Assembly: GCF_009807035.1 (NCBI RefSeq)
Contig: NZ_WUBI01000001.1
Span: 558,001 to 622,000, forward strand
Direction of reading: 5' to 3'
Source of the DNA: Paenibacillus dendrobii
GTDB lineage: Bacteria > Bacillota > Bacilli > Paenibacillales > Paenibacillaceae
Length of the DNA stretch: 64,000 nt
Made by a program: the position numbers and the translations under genes. This document shows positions 1-9,444 of this stretch, piece after piece (position 1 is the stretch's first letter; every line of letters starts with the position of its first letter). The notes beneath the pieces were generated by a model. That model saw only the letters and a list, made by a program, of their open reading frames with translations, was not told the DNA's origin and did not search any database.

Positions 1-1762
1 AAAAATGTATGTGGATGGAAGCATAAAAGGCACATCTGATTCAACAGCGTTCATGTTGAACGTAACCAATCTGAACGGCATGTGGGTCGGCAAAAACGTT
101 GATAACGGCGGCAGCCAATGGTTCTACGGAGGCGAAATGGACTATGTAAAAGTATATAACCGCGCACTTACAGACACGGAAGCCCAGCAGCTTGCGGGAA
201 CCCTTCCGGACCTCGTGGCGACATACACAATCCATCAGTCGTTTAACGGCACAAGCGATTTCTTGGACAAAACGGGCGATTTAAGCGTCGTCTCGGGGCT
301 AAGTCAAGGAGCCATTGCCGTGAAATTCAAAACGACCAGCACGGCACAGGCCAAAACCTTCCTGAGCGCATCCGATACATCGGACCCGTCCAGTAATATC
401 TCGTTTACGATGAACAACGGGACAGTGTATTTTGAAAACAGGGAAAATAATGCGTATGCGACCCGCATCAGCGCCGCAGGTACCTATAACGACGGGAACT
501 GGCACACGGCCATTCTGAATGTAGGAAGCACGGGCAGCAAAATTTATATTGACGGATATGAGAAGGTAACTTCGCCGTCTATCGCATTTTTTACGAACGT
601 AACGAATCTCAGCGGCATGTGGGTCGGCAAAAACGTCGACAACGGCGGCAGCCAGTGGTTCTATAATGGCGAGCTGGACTTCATTAATCTGTATTCCAAT
701 CCGCTCTCCGATAATCAGATCAAGCAAATCAGCAGCACATTTCAAGATACCATTCTGTTCGATATCAACGACGGGAAAGGGTACGCCCAGTACCGGATTC
801 CTAGCATCGCGGTCATGACTGACGGCACGGTTCTGACCGTTGTCGAAGGACGTTCGGGTGGCGACCAAACACCAACGGATCTCGTGCTCAGACGCAGTAC
901 GGACGGCGGTAAAACTTTCTCTGACAACGTGATTCTGGCACCTGGGAAATCACAGGGATTTGCAGAAATGAATCCGATGCTGCTGGCGGAAAATACGGGC
1001 AGTACCGTCCATCTGCTGTGGAGCCGCTGGAAGTGGGGCAATTGCCAGTACTTCATTCGCACCAGCCATGATAATGGCGTTACGTGGGACGCGGCAAGAG
1101 ACATTACCAGCGTGCTGAACGCCTACAAGGATCCTGCCAACCCGAATTACTTCGCCAATCTGTCCGGGGCCGGCATGGGGCCGGGCCACGGTATTCAACT
1201 GAAGGATGGAACGCTGATGGTTCCGATCTATTTCACGACGCCGAACTGGACGAACAGCACCGTAGCAACGATCTACAGCAATGACGGCGGCCTGACCTGG
1301 CAGGCGGGTACCAAAGTACCTAATCCTTCCGGATTCACGAAAATTCACGAAAACATGATGGTAGAGCTTTCGGACGGCAGCCTGATGGCGAATATGAGAA
1401 ATCCGGGCAGCAATTACCGTGCGATATCCACTTCAAGCGGCGTTACGGGTGCCTGGAGTACACCTCATTCCGATCAGGTTCTGATCGATCCGGTTAACGA
1501 AGCCAGCATTCAGCGCTACGATGATTCAACGATACTGTTCACCAACGCGGCAAATTCATCGTCGCGCACACATATGACGATCCGCATGAGCAATGACGAC
1601 GGTGCGACATGGTATAAATCCAAAGAAATTTACGCAGGTTCGAACGGCTACTCGGATATCGGCGTCAGTTCGAACAAGACCATCTACGTTTTCTATGAAA
1701 AACCGGCTTCTCAAAAAATCGCTCTAGCCATCTTTAATAAAGCATGGGTAGAAGCTCCATAA
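1..1762 (+). CDS. Secreted LamG-domain sialidase (exo-alpha-sialidase, GH33-like), 5' partial
   Basis: The reading frame is open to the window edge, so the N terminus is missing. Counting from the first visible Met (position 5), residues 1-64 are the second half of one LamG/concanavalin-like carbohydrate-binding domain, about 73-240 a complete second LamG domain, and about 250-580 a sialidase beta-propeller. The propeller shows the YRIP motif near residue 263 and four Asp-boxes (S-x-D-x-G-x-T-[WF]) near residues 297, 352, 424 and 529. The family hydrolyses terminal sialic acids from glycoconjugates. The enzyme is probably exported, but the signal peptide lies outside the window. The LamG repeats share the VGKNVDNGGSQWFY block. 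The substrate is inferred from the fold only; a trans-sialidase or other BNR-repeat hydrolase is possible. Confidence 0.85.
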   Translation, partial: KMYVDGSIKGTSDSTAFMLNVTNLNGMWVGKNVDNGGSQWFYGGEMDYVKVYNRALTDTEAQQLAGTLPDLVATYTIHQSFNGTSDFLDKTGDLSVVSGLSQGAIAVKFKTTSTAQAKTFLSASDTSDPSSNISFTMNNGTVYFENRENNAYATRISAAGTYNDGNWHTAILNVGSTGSKIYIDGYEKVTSPSIAFFTNVTNLSGMWVGKNVDNGGSQWFYNGELDFINLYSNPLSDNQIKQISSTFQDTILFDINDGKGYAQYRIPSIAVMTDGTVLTVVEGRSGGDQTPTDLVLRRSTDGGKTFSDNVILAPGKSQGFAEMNPMLLAENTGSTVHLLWSRWKWGNCQYFIRTSHDNGVTWDAARDITSVLNAYKDPANPNYFANLSGAGMGPGHGIQLKDGTLMVPIYFTTPNWTNSTVATIYSNDGGLTWQAGTKVPNPSGFTKIHENMMVELSDGSLMANMRNPGSNYRAISTSSGVTGAWSTPHSDQVLIDPVNEASIQRYDDSTILFTNAANSSSRTHMTIRMSNDDGATWYKSKEIYAGSNGYSDIGVSSNKTIYVFYEKPASQKIALAIFNKAWVEAP

Positions 1763-1772
1763 GCCTATGGAC

Positions 1773-1810
1773 AAAAGCCGCTTTGCAGAAATGCAAGGCG
1801 GCTTTTGCTG
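1773..1810 (+). terminator. Rho-independent terminator after the sialidase gene
   Basis: The arms AAAAGCCGCTTTGCA and TGCAAGGCGGCTTTT pair almost perfectly around a GAAA tetraloop and end in a T-run, 10 bases after the stop codon. Confidence 0.85.
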
Positions 1811-1861
1811 TTGATTCGAAAGGTTCGAAAACGCCATAATACTACAAACTACGGCATAAAC

Positions 1862-1890
1862 TTGTTCATCTGCCTATTTCGAGCTATAAT
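1862..1890 (+). promoter_or_regulatory. Sigma-A type promoter for the yebC-family gene
   Basis: TTGTTC and a perfect TATAAT are separated by 17 bases. The -10 box lies 58 bases before the start codon at 1949. Confidence 0.65.
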
Positions 1891-1948
1891 ATACCAGTGT
1901 ATTTATAAGACCGAGGTAACGAATCAATAGCGAAAGAGAGCGGAAAAT

Positions 1949-2668
1949 ATGGGTCGTAAATGGAATAATATCAAGGAAAAGAAAGCTTCGAAAGACGCAA
2001 ATACAAGTCGCATATATGCCAAGTTTGGCCGTGAAATCTATGTGGTTGCCAAGCAAGGCGAGCCTGATCCGGAATCCAACCGCGCACTGAAGGTCGTTCT
2101 GGAACGCGCCAAAACTTACAATGTGCCGAAAGCGATTATCGACCGCGCATTGGAAAAAGCGAGAGGCAACTCCGATGAAGTATACGACGAACTCCGCTAC
2201 GAAGGTTTCGGACCGAACGGTTCGATGGTCATCGTGGATGCATTGACCAACAACGTGAACCGGACGGCTTCCGAAGTACGTTCCACGTTCAGCAAAAACG
2301 GAGGGAATCTAGGAGTCAGCGGCTCCGTCGCTTATATGTTCGATCAGACAGCAGTGATCGGCATCGAAGGCAAAACGGCCGACGAAGTGCTAGAGCTGAT
2401 GATGGAAGCGGACGTAGACGTACGCGACATCGTGGAAGAGGACGAATCGGTCATCGTTTATGCTGAGCCGGATCAATTCCAAACGGTTCAGGATGCTTTC
2501 AAAGCAGCAGGCGTAACCGAGTTTACGGTCGCGGAACTGACCATGCTGGCGCAGAACTACCTGACCATTCCTGAAGATGCCCAGGCGCAGTTCGAGAAAT
2601 TGATCGACACGCTTGAGGATCTGGAAGATGTTCAGCAGGTATATCATAACGTTGAGTTCGAAGATTAA
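1949..2668 (+). CDS. YebC/PmpR family protein (YeeI-like subgroup)
   Basis: The 239-residue product is a full-length YebC/TACO1-family protein. The N terminus ([16 protein letters not shown]) and the basic first domain to about residue 75 are typical of the Bacillus YeeI branch, followed by the two alpha/beta domains. Family members were described as DNA-binding transcriptional regulators (PmpR), and more recently as ribosome-associated factors that relieve stalling at proline stretches; which role applies here cannot be told from sequence. The gene has its own promoter and a terminator on each side, so it is monocistronic. The start is supported by a purine-rich GAGAGCGGA site. Confidence 0.9.
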   Translation: MGRKWNNIKEKKASKDANTSRIYAKFGREIYVVAKQGEPDPESNRALKVVLERAKTYNVPKAIIDRALEKARGNSDEVYDELRYEGFGPNGSMVIVDALTNNVNRTASEVRSTFSKNGGNLGVSGSVAYMFDQTAVIGIEGKTADEVLELMMEADVDVRDIVEEDESVIVYAEPDQFQTVQDAFKAAGVTEFTVAELTMLAQNYLTIPEDAQAQFEKLIDTLEDLEDVQQVYHNVEFED

Positions 2669-2684
2669 TTGGAATTGAACGCTT

Positions 2685-2720
2685 CAAAAAGGAGGCTGCT
2701 ATGAGCAGCTTCCTTTTTTT
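2685..2720 (+). terminator. Rho-independent terminator after the yebC-family gene
   Basis: AAAAAGGAGGCTGCT and AGCAGCTTCCTTTTT form a stem around an ATG loop, followed by further Ts. It begins 17 bases after the stop codon. Confidence 0.85.
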
Positions 2721-2831
2721 CTATGCAGGTTCCGTAATTCACATGTCAGATTTATACAATATATGATATGATCATGCGGAGTAAACTTTTTGGAGCCAAA
2801 CAAACCAAAAAAAGAGAGGAGAGGGTAAGCC

Positions 2832-3887
2832 ATGGCGAAGCTGAAGGACATTGCCGAGCGGGTTGGCGTATCCATATCAACCGTTTCCCGCGCAATCAGC
2901 AATGATATGAACCGGCCGGTGAACGAAGAAACCAAGCAGAGAATACGGGCAGCGGCAAGGGAACTCGGGTACCGCCTTCAGGAGGAAACCTATGCGAGTT
3001 CTCCCGCTAGTGGAGCTCCCAAACATATCGCAATTGTCGTCCCGCAGCAGCTGATTGAGAATCATCCTTATTTTACCGAGGTGCTGGCCGGATTTCATGA
3101 CCGGATGGACGAGCTGGGTCACCCTCCTGCGATCGTTCGTACGTCGGATGAAGTCAGTGATGCCGATCGGATCAAAAACCTTATCAGGGAAACGGGGATC
3201 AAAGGCATCGTGGTCATCAGCTGGTATGATCCGGAGCTGATTGAGCTGCTTGAAAAAGAGAAGATTGCCGTTCTTGGCGTCAGTCTGAACGATGATCGGC
3301 TGACAGTGCCCGTGGTGGACTGCGACCGGATCTTCTCCGCCAGGGCCGCAGTCCGTCATTTACTCGAGCGCGGACACCGCCGGATCAGTTTTATCGGAGG
3401 CCCTGCCTATTCGAGAAAAATGGACAACGATGAACGCTTCGTCGGATATAAATTTGCAATGCTGGAAGCCGATCTTCCTCTCCCGGATGAGTGGATCATC
3501 GACACCGGCTGGAATGTGAACCTTAGCTACAGCAGGCTTACCGAGCTTCTGAGCACTCGTCCGAAGGAGGAATGGCCAACGGCCATCCTTTGCGCAAGCG
3601 ACATGCTGGCGATTCCCGCCATGCGTGCGGTCGTCGAACAGAAAGCGCGCATACCACAGGACATTGCTTTTGTCGGAATGGACGATATTTCGTTTGCGCA
3701 GTACACGAATCCTCCGCTATCCTCCGTCCATGTTCCCAAATATGAAATCGGCAAAGTGGCTGCGCAATTCATGATTGATTATTTGAATGGAGACTATCCT
3801 GCACTCCCCAAAATCCTGCTTCCTTACGAATTGATCATCCGAGAATCATCCGATTATGAGCGACCGGAGAAACAGCAGACCCCATAA
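2832..3887 (+). CDS. LacI family transcriptional regulator
   Basis: The 351-residue product has the LacI layout: an N-terminal helix-turn-helix (KLKDIAERVGVSISTVSRAI, residues 3-22), a hinge to about residue 60, and a periplasmic-binding-protein-like effector domain to the end. Such proteins are dimeric, sugar-responsive repressors, occasionally activators. The start has a GGAGAGG site 7-8 bases upstream. The gene sits directly before a sugar ABC importer on the same strand, so it is the obvious candidate regulator of that operon, perhaps through the ATCCAAA boxes at 4022-4292. The effector sugar is unknown. Confidence 0.9.
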   Translation: MAKLKDIAERVGVSISTVSRAISNDMNRPVNEETKQRIRAAARELGYRLQEETYASSPASGAPKHIAIVVPQQLIENHPYFTEVLAGFHDRMDELGHPPAIVRTSDEVSDADRIKNLIRETGIKGIVVISWYDPELIELLEKEKIAVLGVSLNDDRLTVPVVDCDRIFSARAAVRHLLERGHRRISFIGGPAYSRKMDNDERFVGYKFAMLEADLPLPDEWIIDTGWNVNLSYSRLTELLSTRPKEEWPTAILCASDMLAIPAMRAVVEQKARIPQDIAFVGMDDISFAQYTNPPLSSVHVPKYEIGKVAAQFMIDYLNGDYPALPKILLPYELIIRESSDYERPEKQQTP

Positions 3888-3959
3888 AGAAAATATTATC
3901 ACGCCAAATCTTGATGTAATGAATACTAACACAAAATTCTTATTTATACTATATAAATG

Positions 3960-3990
3960 CCTGACAACCTTCATTGGTGTCAGGTTATTT
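3960..3990 (+). terminator. Possible terminator after the lacI-type gene
   Basis: A 7-bp stem CCTGACA/TGTCAGG with an 11-nt loop is followed by only a weak T-rich tail (TTATTTG). It is modest support for a terminator. Confidence 0.45.
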
Positions 3991-4021
3991 GTCGTATCAG
4001 AACCAAATATGAATGCGATTT

Positions 4022-4292
4022 ATCCAAAACGATCCAAAAATAATGTTTGACAATCCAAATTATTCTATATTATGATGAGAAAAATTAAATGGTTTTGGCG
4101 TTTTAATCCAAAAATTTGGCGAGGTATTATTGAAAAGTTTTCATTTCGGTTCACATTATGACTGCGCTTACATACGTGTTGTCTTTGAATTAAGGCATAA
4201 CTACCTACTCTATCTGCAGCCCTTCATTCCAGTACATTAATCCTCTATTCATCGTCTAATACTTTGAACTCTATCCAAATATAAATCCAAAA
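4022..4292 (+). repeat. Six direct ATCCAAA boxes, helically phased
   Basis: ATCCAAA followed by A or T occurs at 4022, 4032, 4053, 4106, 4273 and 4285, all in the same orientation. The first four are spaced 10, 21 and 53 bases, close to whole helical turns, so a protein could bind them on one DNA face. The first two lie just upstream of the -35 box and the third lies in the promoter spacer. This looks like an operator array for the LacI protein or another regulator, but the direct rather than palindromic form is unusual for LacI. Confidence 0.55.
4047..4076 (+). promoter_or_regulatory. Promoter of the sugar importer operon
   Basis: A perfect TTGACA (4047-4052) and TATGAT (4071-4076) are separated by 18 bases. 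An ATCCAAAT box sits in the spacer. It is the best promoter between the LacI gene and the permease genes. Confidence 0.65.
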
Positions 4293-4571
4293 TAGATGTG
4301 ATTTTTTCCGAACTAAATGATGTAGATTTCACATTGCAATTTGTCAATTAACATAACATAGAGATTCGCGAATTCACGTTATCTTAAACTTTATTCCGTG
4401 AAGGGAGTGATTCGTTAAAGAACGATATCAACGATATAAAATGAACTAGCGTTTAACCTTGCTTCTCCTTTCATTCATCCGGAACACTGGCGAAGTACTT
4501 TCCTTATCTTTAGTTCAATTTATATGCAAGATGGCTTCACATGCACTGCTCGAATCAAGGAGGGGATCCTG

Positions 4572-5537
4572 GTGTCCAATATCAAGGTTTCAGCACTAGC
4601 CCATGTTGCTCCGGAAGTCAAGCGAGGCTCTAAGAAATTGAAATGGAGCCGCATTACGCGCAACTGGCAGCTGTATCTGCTCATTCTTCCGGTCATCGCG
4701 TACTATGTTCTTTTTCATTATGTGCCCATGTACGGCATTCAAATTGCTTTTAAGGATTTCATTGCGACCAAAGGAATTACCGGTAGTCCATGGGTAGGTA
4801 CCGAACATTTCGAACGTTTCTTTCACAGCTATTTCTTTTGGCGACTGATCAAGAATACGTTGGGACTCGGTCTTTACAGTCTGGCATTAGGTTTTCCCAT
4901 CCCGATCATCCTGGCACTCCTCATGAATGAAGCCAAATCGGCCAAGTTCAAAAAATTCGTGCAAACCGTTACGTACGCGCCGCATTTTTTGTCCACGGTC
5001 GTCGTGGTCGGCATGATGATGATTTTTTTGTCGCCCCGCTACGGCATCGCGAATCACTTCATTACGATGTTCGGAGGGTCTCCGATCAACTTCATGGCGG
5101 AGCCGGCGTGGTTCAAATCATTGTATGTTCTTTCCGATGTATGGCAGACAATGGGCTGGAGCTCGATTATATACCTGGCGGCGCTTGCGGGCGTTGACCA
5201 TCAGCTGCACGAAGCGGCGCGGGTGGACGGAGCAGGGAGAATACGGCGGATATGGCATATCAACTTGCCGGGCATTCGGCCAACCATTATCATCCTGCTC
5301 ATTTTGAATATCGGCAGCATCATGGGCATCGGATTCGAAAAGGTGCTCCTGATGCAAAACAACCTTAACATGGATACCTCCGACATCATCGCCACTTACG
5401 TATACCGGGCAGGTATCCAAGGTGCCGAATACAGCTTCTCCGCAGCCATCGGATTATTCAATTCCGTCATTAACTTCATTCTATTGATCACCGTGAACTG
5501 GGTTTCTAAACGCATGAGTGAAACGAGTCTATGGTAA
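4572..5537 (+). CDS. Sugar ABC transporter permease, LplB/UgpA-like
   Basis: This is a six-helix inner permease of a carbohydrate-uptake (CUT1, polysaccharide/oligosaccharide type) ABC importer. The segment YLLILPVIAYYVLFHYVPMYG is the usual first membrane helix of LplB proteins, and the EAA loop contacting the ATPase reads EAARVDGAGRIRRIWHINLP near residue 214. I place the start at GTG 4572 (321 residues) because an AGGAGGGG site precedes it by 6 bases; the upstream ATG at 4524 has no ribosome site. It is the first gene of a four-gene operon with the second permease 12 bases downstream. No ATPase gene is present, as is common when a shared MsmX-type ATPase is used. Confidence 0.9.
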   Translation: MSNIKVSALAHVAPEVKRGSKKLKWSRITRNWQLYLLILPVIAYYVLFHYVPMYGIQIAFKDFIATKGITGSPWVGTEHFERFFHSYFFWRLIKNTLGLGLYSLALGFPIPIILALLMNEAKSAKFKKFVQTVTYAPHFLSTVVVVGMMMIFLSPRYGIANHFITMFGGSPINFMAEPAWFKSLYVLSDVWQTMGWSSIIYLAALAGVDHQLHEAARVDGAGRIRRIWHINLPGIRPTIIILLILNIGSIMGIGFEKVLLMQNNLNMDTSDIIATYVYRAGIQGAEYSFSAAIGLFNSVINFILLITVNWVSKRMSETSLW

Positions 5538-5549
5538 GGAGGAAGCCGC

Positions 5550-6434
5550 ATGCTATTGGAATCCCGTGGAGATCGCGTTTTCAATGTCATGATCTATATC
5601 GTGTTAAGTGTGATTACCGTCATTGTGCTGTACCCGCTCGTATTTGTGCTCAGCGCTTCTTTTAGCGATCCGCAGACCGTGCTGCGCGGCGAGATGCTGC
5701 TGTGGCCCAAGGGAGTGAACCTGAACTCTTATGCGAAAATTTTTCAGAACCATGACATCCTGACCGGTTACTCCAACACGCTTTTGTACACTTCCATCGG
5801 TACGCTGATCAATCTGGTCATGACGATCCTGGGCGCATACCCGCTGTCCCGGAAAGATTTCGTGGGCCGTAATGCCATTATGGCAATATTCGTCTTCACG
5901 ATGTTTTTCGGAGGCGGTCTGATACCAACCTATTTGCTGATCAAGGATCTGGGAATGCTGAACACCCTGTGGGTCATGATCATTCCGAATGCCGTATCAA
6001 TCTACAACATTATCATCATGCGGACCTTTTTCCAGCAGTCCATTCCTTACGAGCTGCAGGAGGCGGCAACGATCGACGGGTGCACCAACATCCAGATTCT
6101 ACGCCGCATTATTTTGCCGCTGTCGATGCCGATTATCGCGGTCATGATTCTCTTTTATGCCGTGAGCCACTGGAACGCATTCTTCAATGCATTGCTGTAT
6201 CTGTCGGATAAAAGCAAATTCCCGCTCCAGCTGATCCTGCGTGAAATACTCATTCAGGGACAGACGAGCGATATGGTCAAAATGTCGACCGAATCGGCGA
6301 TCAAGCAGCAGCGTGAGGTGGAGGGGATCAAATATGCCGTGCTGGTCGTGGCCAATATTCCCGTGCTCATCCTGTATCCGTTCCTGCAGCGGTATTTCGT
6401 GAAAGGCGTCATGATTGGAGCCATCAAAGGGTAG
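5550..6434 (+). CDS. Carbohydrate ABC transporter permease, YtcP/UgpE-like
   Basis: The 294-residue product is the second membrane subunit of the importer. It has an N-terminal helix (VLSVITVIVLYPLVFVLSAS), five further helices, and the EAA motif EAATIDGCTNIQILRRIILP near residue 170. An AAGGAGGAAG site lies just before the ATG. Together with the preceding LplB-like permease it should form the heterodimeric channel for a sugar or oligosaccharide. The YtcP subfamily is associated with uptake of uronates and plant or host glycan fragments, but the cargo cannot be read from sequence. Confidence 0.9.
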   Translation: MLLESRGDRVFNVMIYIVLSVITVIVLYPLVFVLSASFSDPQTVLRGEMLLWPKGVNLNSYAKIFQNHDILTGYSNTLLYTSIGTLINLVMTILGAYPLSRKDFVGRNAIMAIFVFTMFFGGGLIPTYLLIKDLGMLNTLWVMIIPNAVSIYNIIIMRTFFQQSIPYELQEAATIDGCTNIQILRRIILPLSMPIIAVMILFYAVSHWNAFFNALLYLSDKSKFPLQLILREILIQGQTSDMVKMSTESAIKQQREVEGIKYAVLVVANIPVLILYPFLQRYFVKGVMIGAIKG

Positions 6435-6478
6435 CCCTTGAATGGATAGATGATGATATGAAAAGGGAGGAATGCAAG

Positions 6479-8107
6479 ATGATGAGTAGCAAAAGGGGGA
6501 AGATGCTGCTGTCCTGTCTCGTTACAGTTTCCGTTCTGGCGGGATGCAGCTCCGGTAAGACGGCAGAATCTGGAGATGGGAAGGCCAAAGCGGCCGATGA
6601 GGCGCAAATCAACGCAACCGGGTTTCCGATCGTGAACGAGAAAATGACGGTGAATGCTTTCGCCGCCAAATTTTTCGCCAATGCAGATTGGAACAATATC
6701 CGAATCTGGAACGACTACGAGACGAAGACCAACATTCATGTTCAGTGGGATACAGTCCAGACGGATGCCTTGAAGGAAAAACGCAATTTGCTTCTTGCCG
6801 GTAACGATTATCCGGAGCTATTTTATGCTTCTGCATTCTCCAGGTCCGATCTGCTGAAGTATGGCAAACAGGGCGCCTTCATTCCGTTGAATGACCTGAT
6901 TGACAAGTATGCTCCGAACTTCAAGGCTCTCATGGAAAAGTATCCGATCATCGCCAAGGGCATCACGATGCCGGACGGCAACATTTACGGTTTGCCGACG
7001 ATCTATGATCCGGAGTTCAAATCCGTTCTGTACGGTACGCCTTGGGTGAAGCAGGAGTGGCTGGATAATCTGGGGCTCAAGCAGCCGGAATCGCTGGACG
7101 ATTTTTATAGCATGCTGAAAGCATTCAAGGACAATGATCCGAACGGCAACGGCCAAAAGGATGAAATTGGCTGGGGCGCGGTCGGAACAGCCGGCATCGT
7201 CAATTATCTTCGAGGTTCCTTCGGGCTGAATACACATGGCACGTCGAACATCAACGTGGATACCGATCCGGAAACCGGAAAGGTTCGCTTCATTCCCGCT
7301 GATCCCCGCTACAAGGAATTGCTTCAATTCGTCAACAAGCTGTATAAAGACGGACTGCTGGAGCAGGATATCGTATCGGTGAAAAGCACGGAAGTGGACT
7401 CCAAAGGGATGCAAGGTCTGCTCGGTATCTCGGATAGCGTTGATCCGGTCGCGATTTATAACCAAAAAGGATACGTAGGGCTGAATGTGCTCAAAGGACC
7501 GCATGGCGATCAGAGCTACAACGCCTTTGGATCTCCGCTCGGGAACATCGGCATGTTCGTACTGACGGATAAGGCGAAAAATCCGGAGGCGATGATGCGC
7601 TGGATGGATTACTTCTACAGTGATGAGGGAATCAAGCTGTTCTTCATGGGCTGGAAGGACGAGACTTATGTGGAAGATGCCGACGGTAATGTGGAATATA
7701 CCGAGGATATTAAAAACAATCCGAACGGTCTCACGCTGGATCAGGCGGTCGGACAATACCTGGTGTGGCTGGGCGGGTATTACCCGGGTTTTGTGAAACA
7801 GAAATACTTCAAGGGTGCGGAAGGAATGCCGACTTCGATCGAAAATGCGAAAAAAGCAGAGCCGTATGCCTTGGCACAAGATCAAATCTGGCCTCCGTTC
7901 AACTTCACCCAGGAAGAGCAAAGCGAATTGACCACGATTCAAACGGACATCGATGCCTACGTGTTGGAGATGAAGGATAAATTCATTACGGGCAATGAGT
8001 CGTTCGACAACTGGGATAAATATGTGGCCGCGCTTCAGAAAATGGGCGTTGATCGCTATGTCGCAATTTATGCGTCTGCTGCGGAACGATTTGCCAAGGC
8101 GGACTGA
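6479..8107 (+). CDS. Sugar-binding lipoprotein of the ABC importer, LplA/YtcQ-like
   Basis: The 542-residue protein begins with a lipoprotein signal peptide whose lipobox is LAGC, so it is anchored on the outer face of the membrane. The mature part is a large extracellular solute-binding protein of the LplA/YtcQ class, which is normally about 500-550 residues. A candidate EF-hand-like loop, DNDPNGNGQKDEIGW, occurs near residue 220, as in many family members. I use ATG 6479 because GGGAGG lies 8 bases before it, although an in-frame ATG exists at 6458. It delivers the sugar to the two permeases just upstream. Confidence 0.9.
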   Translation: MMSSKRGKMLLSCLVTVSVLAGCSSGKTAESGDGKAKAADEAQINATGFPIVNEKMTVNAFAAKFFANADWNNIRIWNDYETKTNIHVQWDTVQTDALKEKRNLLLAGNDYPELFYASAFSRSDLLKYGKQGAFIPLNDLIDKYAPNFKALMEKYPIIAKGITMPDGNIYGLPTIYDPEFKSVLYGTPWVKQEWLDNLGLKQPESLDDFYSMLKAFKDNDPNGNGQKDEIGWGAVGTAGIVNYLRGSFGLNTHGTSNINVDTDPETGKVRFIPADPRYKELLQFVNKLYKDGLLEQDIVSVKSTEVDSKGMQGLLGISDSVDPVAIYNQKGYVGLNVLKGPHGDQSYNAFGSPLGNIGMFVLTDKAKNPEAMMRWMDYFYSDEGIKLFFMGWKDETYVEDADGNVEYTEDIKNNPNGLTLDQAVGQYLVWLGGYYPGFVKQKYFKGAEGMPTSIENAKKAEPYALAQDQIWPPFNFTQEEQSELTTIQTDIDAYVLEMKDKFITGNESFDNWDKYVAALQKMGVDRYVAIYASAAERFAKAD

Positions 8108-8143
8108 ACAGACAATCAATAGAAAAGGTAGGGAAAAGAACAT

Positions 8144-9421
8144 ATGAATCCAATGACAGCTGTATTAGTCGGAGCGGGAGCCAGGGGCGCGAAAGGGTAT
8201 GCCCGCTACGCGCTGGATTACCCGCATGAGCTTACGTTCGTAGCCGTTGCGGAAGCCGATCCGATTCGCCGAGCGCGATTTGCCGAGGACCATGACATTC
8301 CTCCCGAACGATGCTTTGCATCCTGGGAGCAGCTGCTTGAGCAGCCCCGGCTTGCCGAGATCGCGATGATCTGCACACAGGACCAAATGCATTATGAGCC
8401 CACGATGCTGGCTTTGAAGCAGCATTACCATGTGATGCTGGAAAAGCCGATGTCGCCGACTCCTGCTGAATGCATCGATATGGAACGAATGGCCCGGGAA
8501 CAAAATCGTTTACTCACCATTTGCCATGTACTGCGGTACACGCCTTTTTGGAGCAAGATCAAGCAGGTTATTCAGGAAGGACGCATTGGCGAAGTCGTGT
8601 CCATTCAATTGAACGAGAACGTGGGATACTGGCATATCGCTCACAGCTTTGTGCGTGGAAACTGGAACAATTCCAACACTTCGAGTCCGATGATTCTGGC
8701 CAAATCTTGTCATGATATGGATGTGCTCTCTTGGCTCATGGACCGTCCTTGCCTTCGGGTCAGCTCGTTTGGTTCGCTGAAATATTTTCGTGAAGAACAA
8801 GCGCCCCAAGGCTCCGGTGACCGCTGCCTGGATTGTGCCGTCGAGTCAACTTGCGCATATTCCGCTCCCCGTTTCTATCTCAGCGATCAATATAAGGGCT
8901 GGGCAGGCCACTTTACTCCGGAATTGACGAGACAAAATATCATACAGGGCTTGCGGGATACGGACTATGGACGCTGCGTATTCCGCAGCGACAACAATGT
9001 CGTGGACCATCAGGTCGTGAATATGGAATTCGAAGGCGGGGCGACAGCCATGTTCAGCATGTGCGGCTTTACCTATGAGCAGGAACGGAGAATCCAGATC
9101 ATGGGCACGCAGGGCGAGCTTCGCGGAGAAGAGGACAAGATCACATTGTACGATTTTTTGACGCATCAAAAAACGACGATCGATATTCCCGCTCAGACGA
9201 GCGGACATGGCGGCGGGGACAGTGGCATCGTACGCGATTTCCTGAACCAGGTGCGCGGCTACAACGGTCAGGATGAGAGTAAGAGCTCGGCATCCGCTTC
9301 CGTCCGAAGCCACATGATCGCTTTCGCCGCAGAATCCTCTCGGTTAAACGGCGGGCAGGCTATCGAACTCAATGATTATATGCGGCAATTGGCTCCTGCA
9401 GGAGCTGTTCAAGCAGAATAA
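8144..9421 (+). CDS. Gfo/Idh/MocA family oxidoreductase
   Basis: The 425-residue product has an N-terminal Rossmann domain (VLVGAGARGAKG, residues 5-16), the family motif EKPMSPT near residue 105 with the catalytic Lys of the EKP signature, and the C-terminal alpha/beta domain. These enzymes oxidise or reduce sugars or inositols with NAD(P). A four-cysteine cluster lies near residues 227-240 (CLDCAVESTC), as seen in some family members, and may bind metal or be structural. It is the last gene of the importer operon, 36 bases after the binding protein, so it probably acts on the imported sugar or a derivative. Confidence 0.85.
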   Translation: MNPMTAVLVGAGARGAKGYARYALDYPHELTFVAVAEADPIRRARFAEDHDIPPERCFASWEQLLEQPRLAEIAMICTQDQMHYEPTMLALKQHYHVMLEKPMSPTPAECIDMERMAREQNRLLTICHVLRYTPFWSKIKQVIQEGRIGEVVSIQLNENVGYWHIAHSFVRGNWNNSNTSSPMILAKSCHDMDVLSWLMDRPCLRVSSFGSLKYFREEQAPQGSGDRCLDCAVESTCAYSAPRFYLSDQYKGWAGHFTPELTRQNIIQGLRDTDYGRCVFRSDNNVVDHQVVNMEFEGGATAMFSMCGFTYEQERRIQIMGTQGELRGEEDKITLYDFLTHQKTTIDIPAQTSGHGGGDSGIVRDFLNQVRGYNGQDESKSSASASVRSHMIAFAAESSRLNGGQAIELNDYMRQLAPAGAVQAE

Positions 9422-9444
9422 AAAAGCCGCGCTGCAAGAATCGA

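Larger units (their letters stand above)
3888..4571 (+). other. Long leader/regulatory region between the LacI gene and the sugar importer
   Basis: This 680-base AT-rich stretch has no convincing gene. It holds a CCTGACA/TGTCAGG hairpin (3960-3984, probably the end of the lacI transcript), a strong promoter at 4047-4076, and six ATCCAAA boxes. If transcription starts just after 4076, the mRNA leader would be about 490 nt. I could not assign a riboswitch or leader peptide to it. Confidence 0.6.

Noticed and set aside
299-868. Long antisense frame inside the sialidase gene
   Set aside because: The product is composed of complementary codons of the LamG and propeller repeats and has no known domain.
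4077-4571. Riboswitch in the long leader of the sugar importer
   Set aside because: No known aptamer core could be recognised and no terminator/antiterminator pair is evident.
6818-8143. 441-codon open frame antisense to the sugar-binding lipoprotein gene
   Set aside because: It mirrors the codons of a clearly real gene, lacks family motifs and a sensible context. It is a shadow frame.
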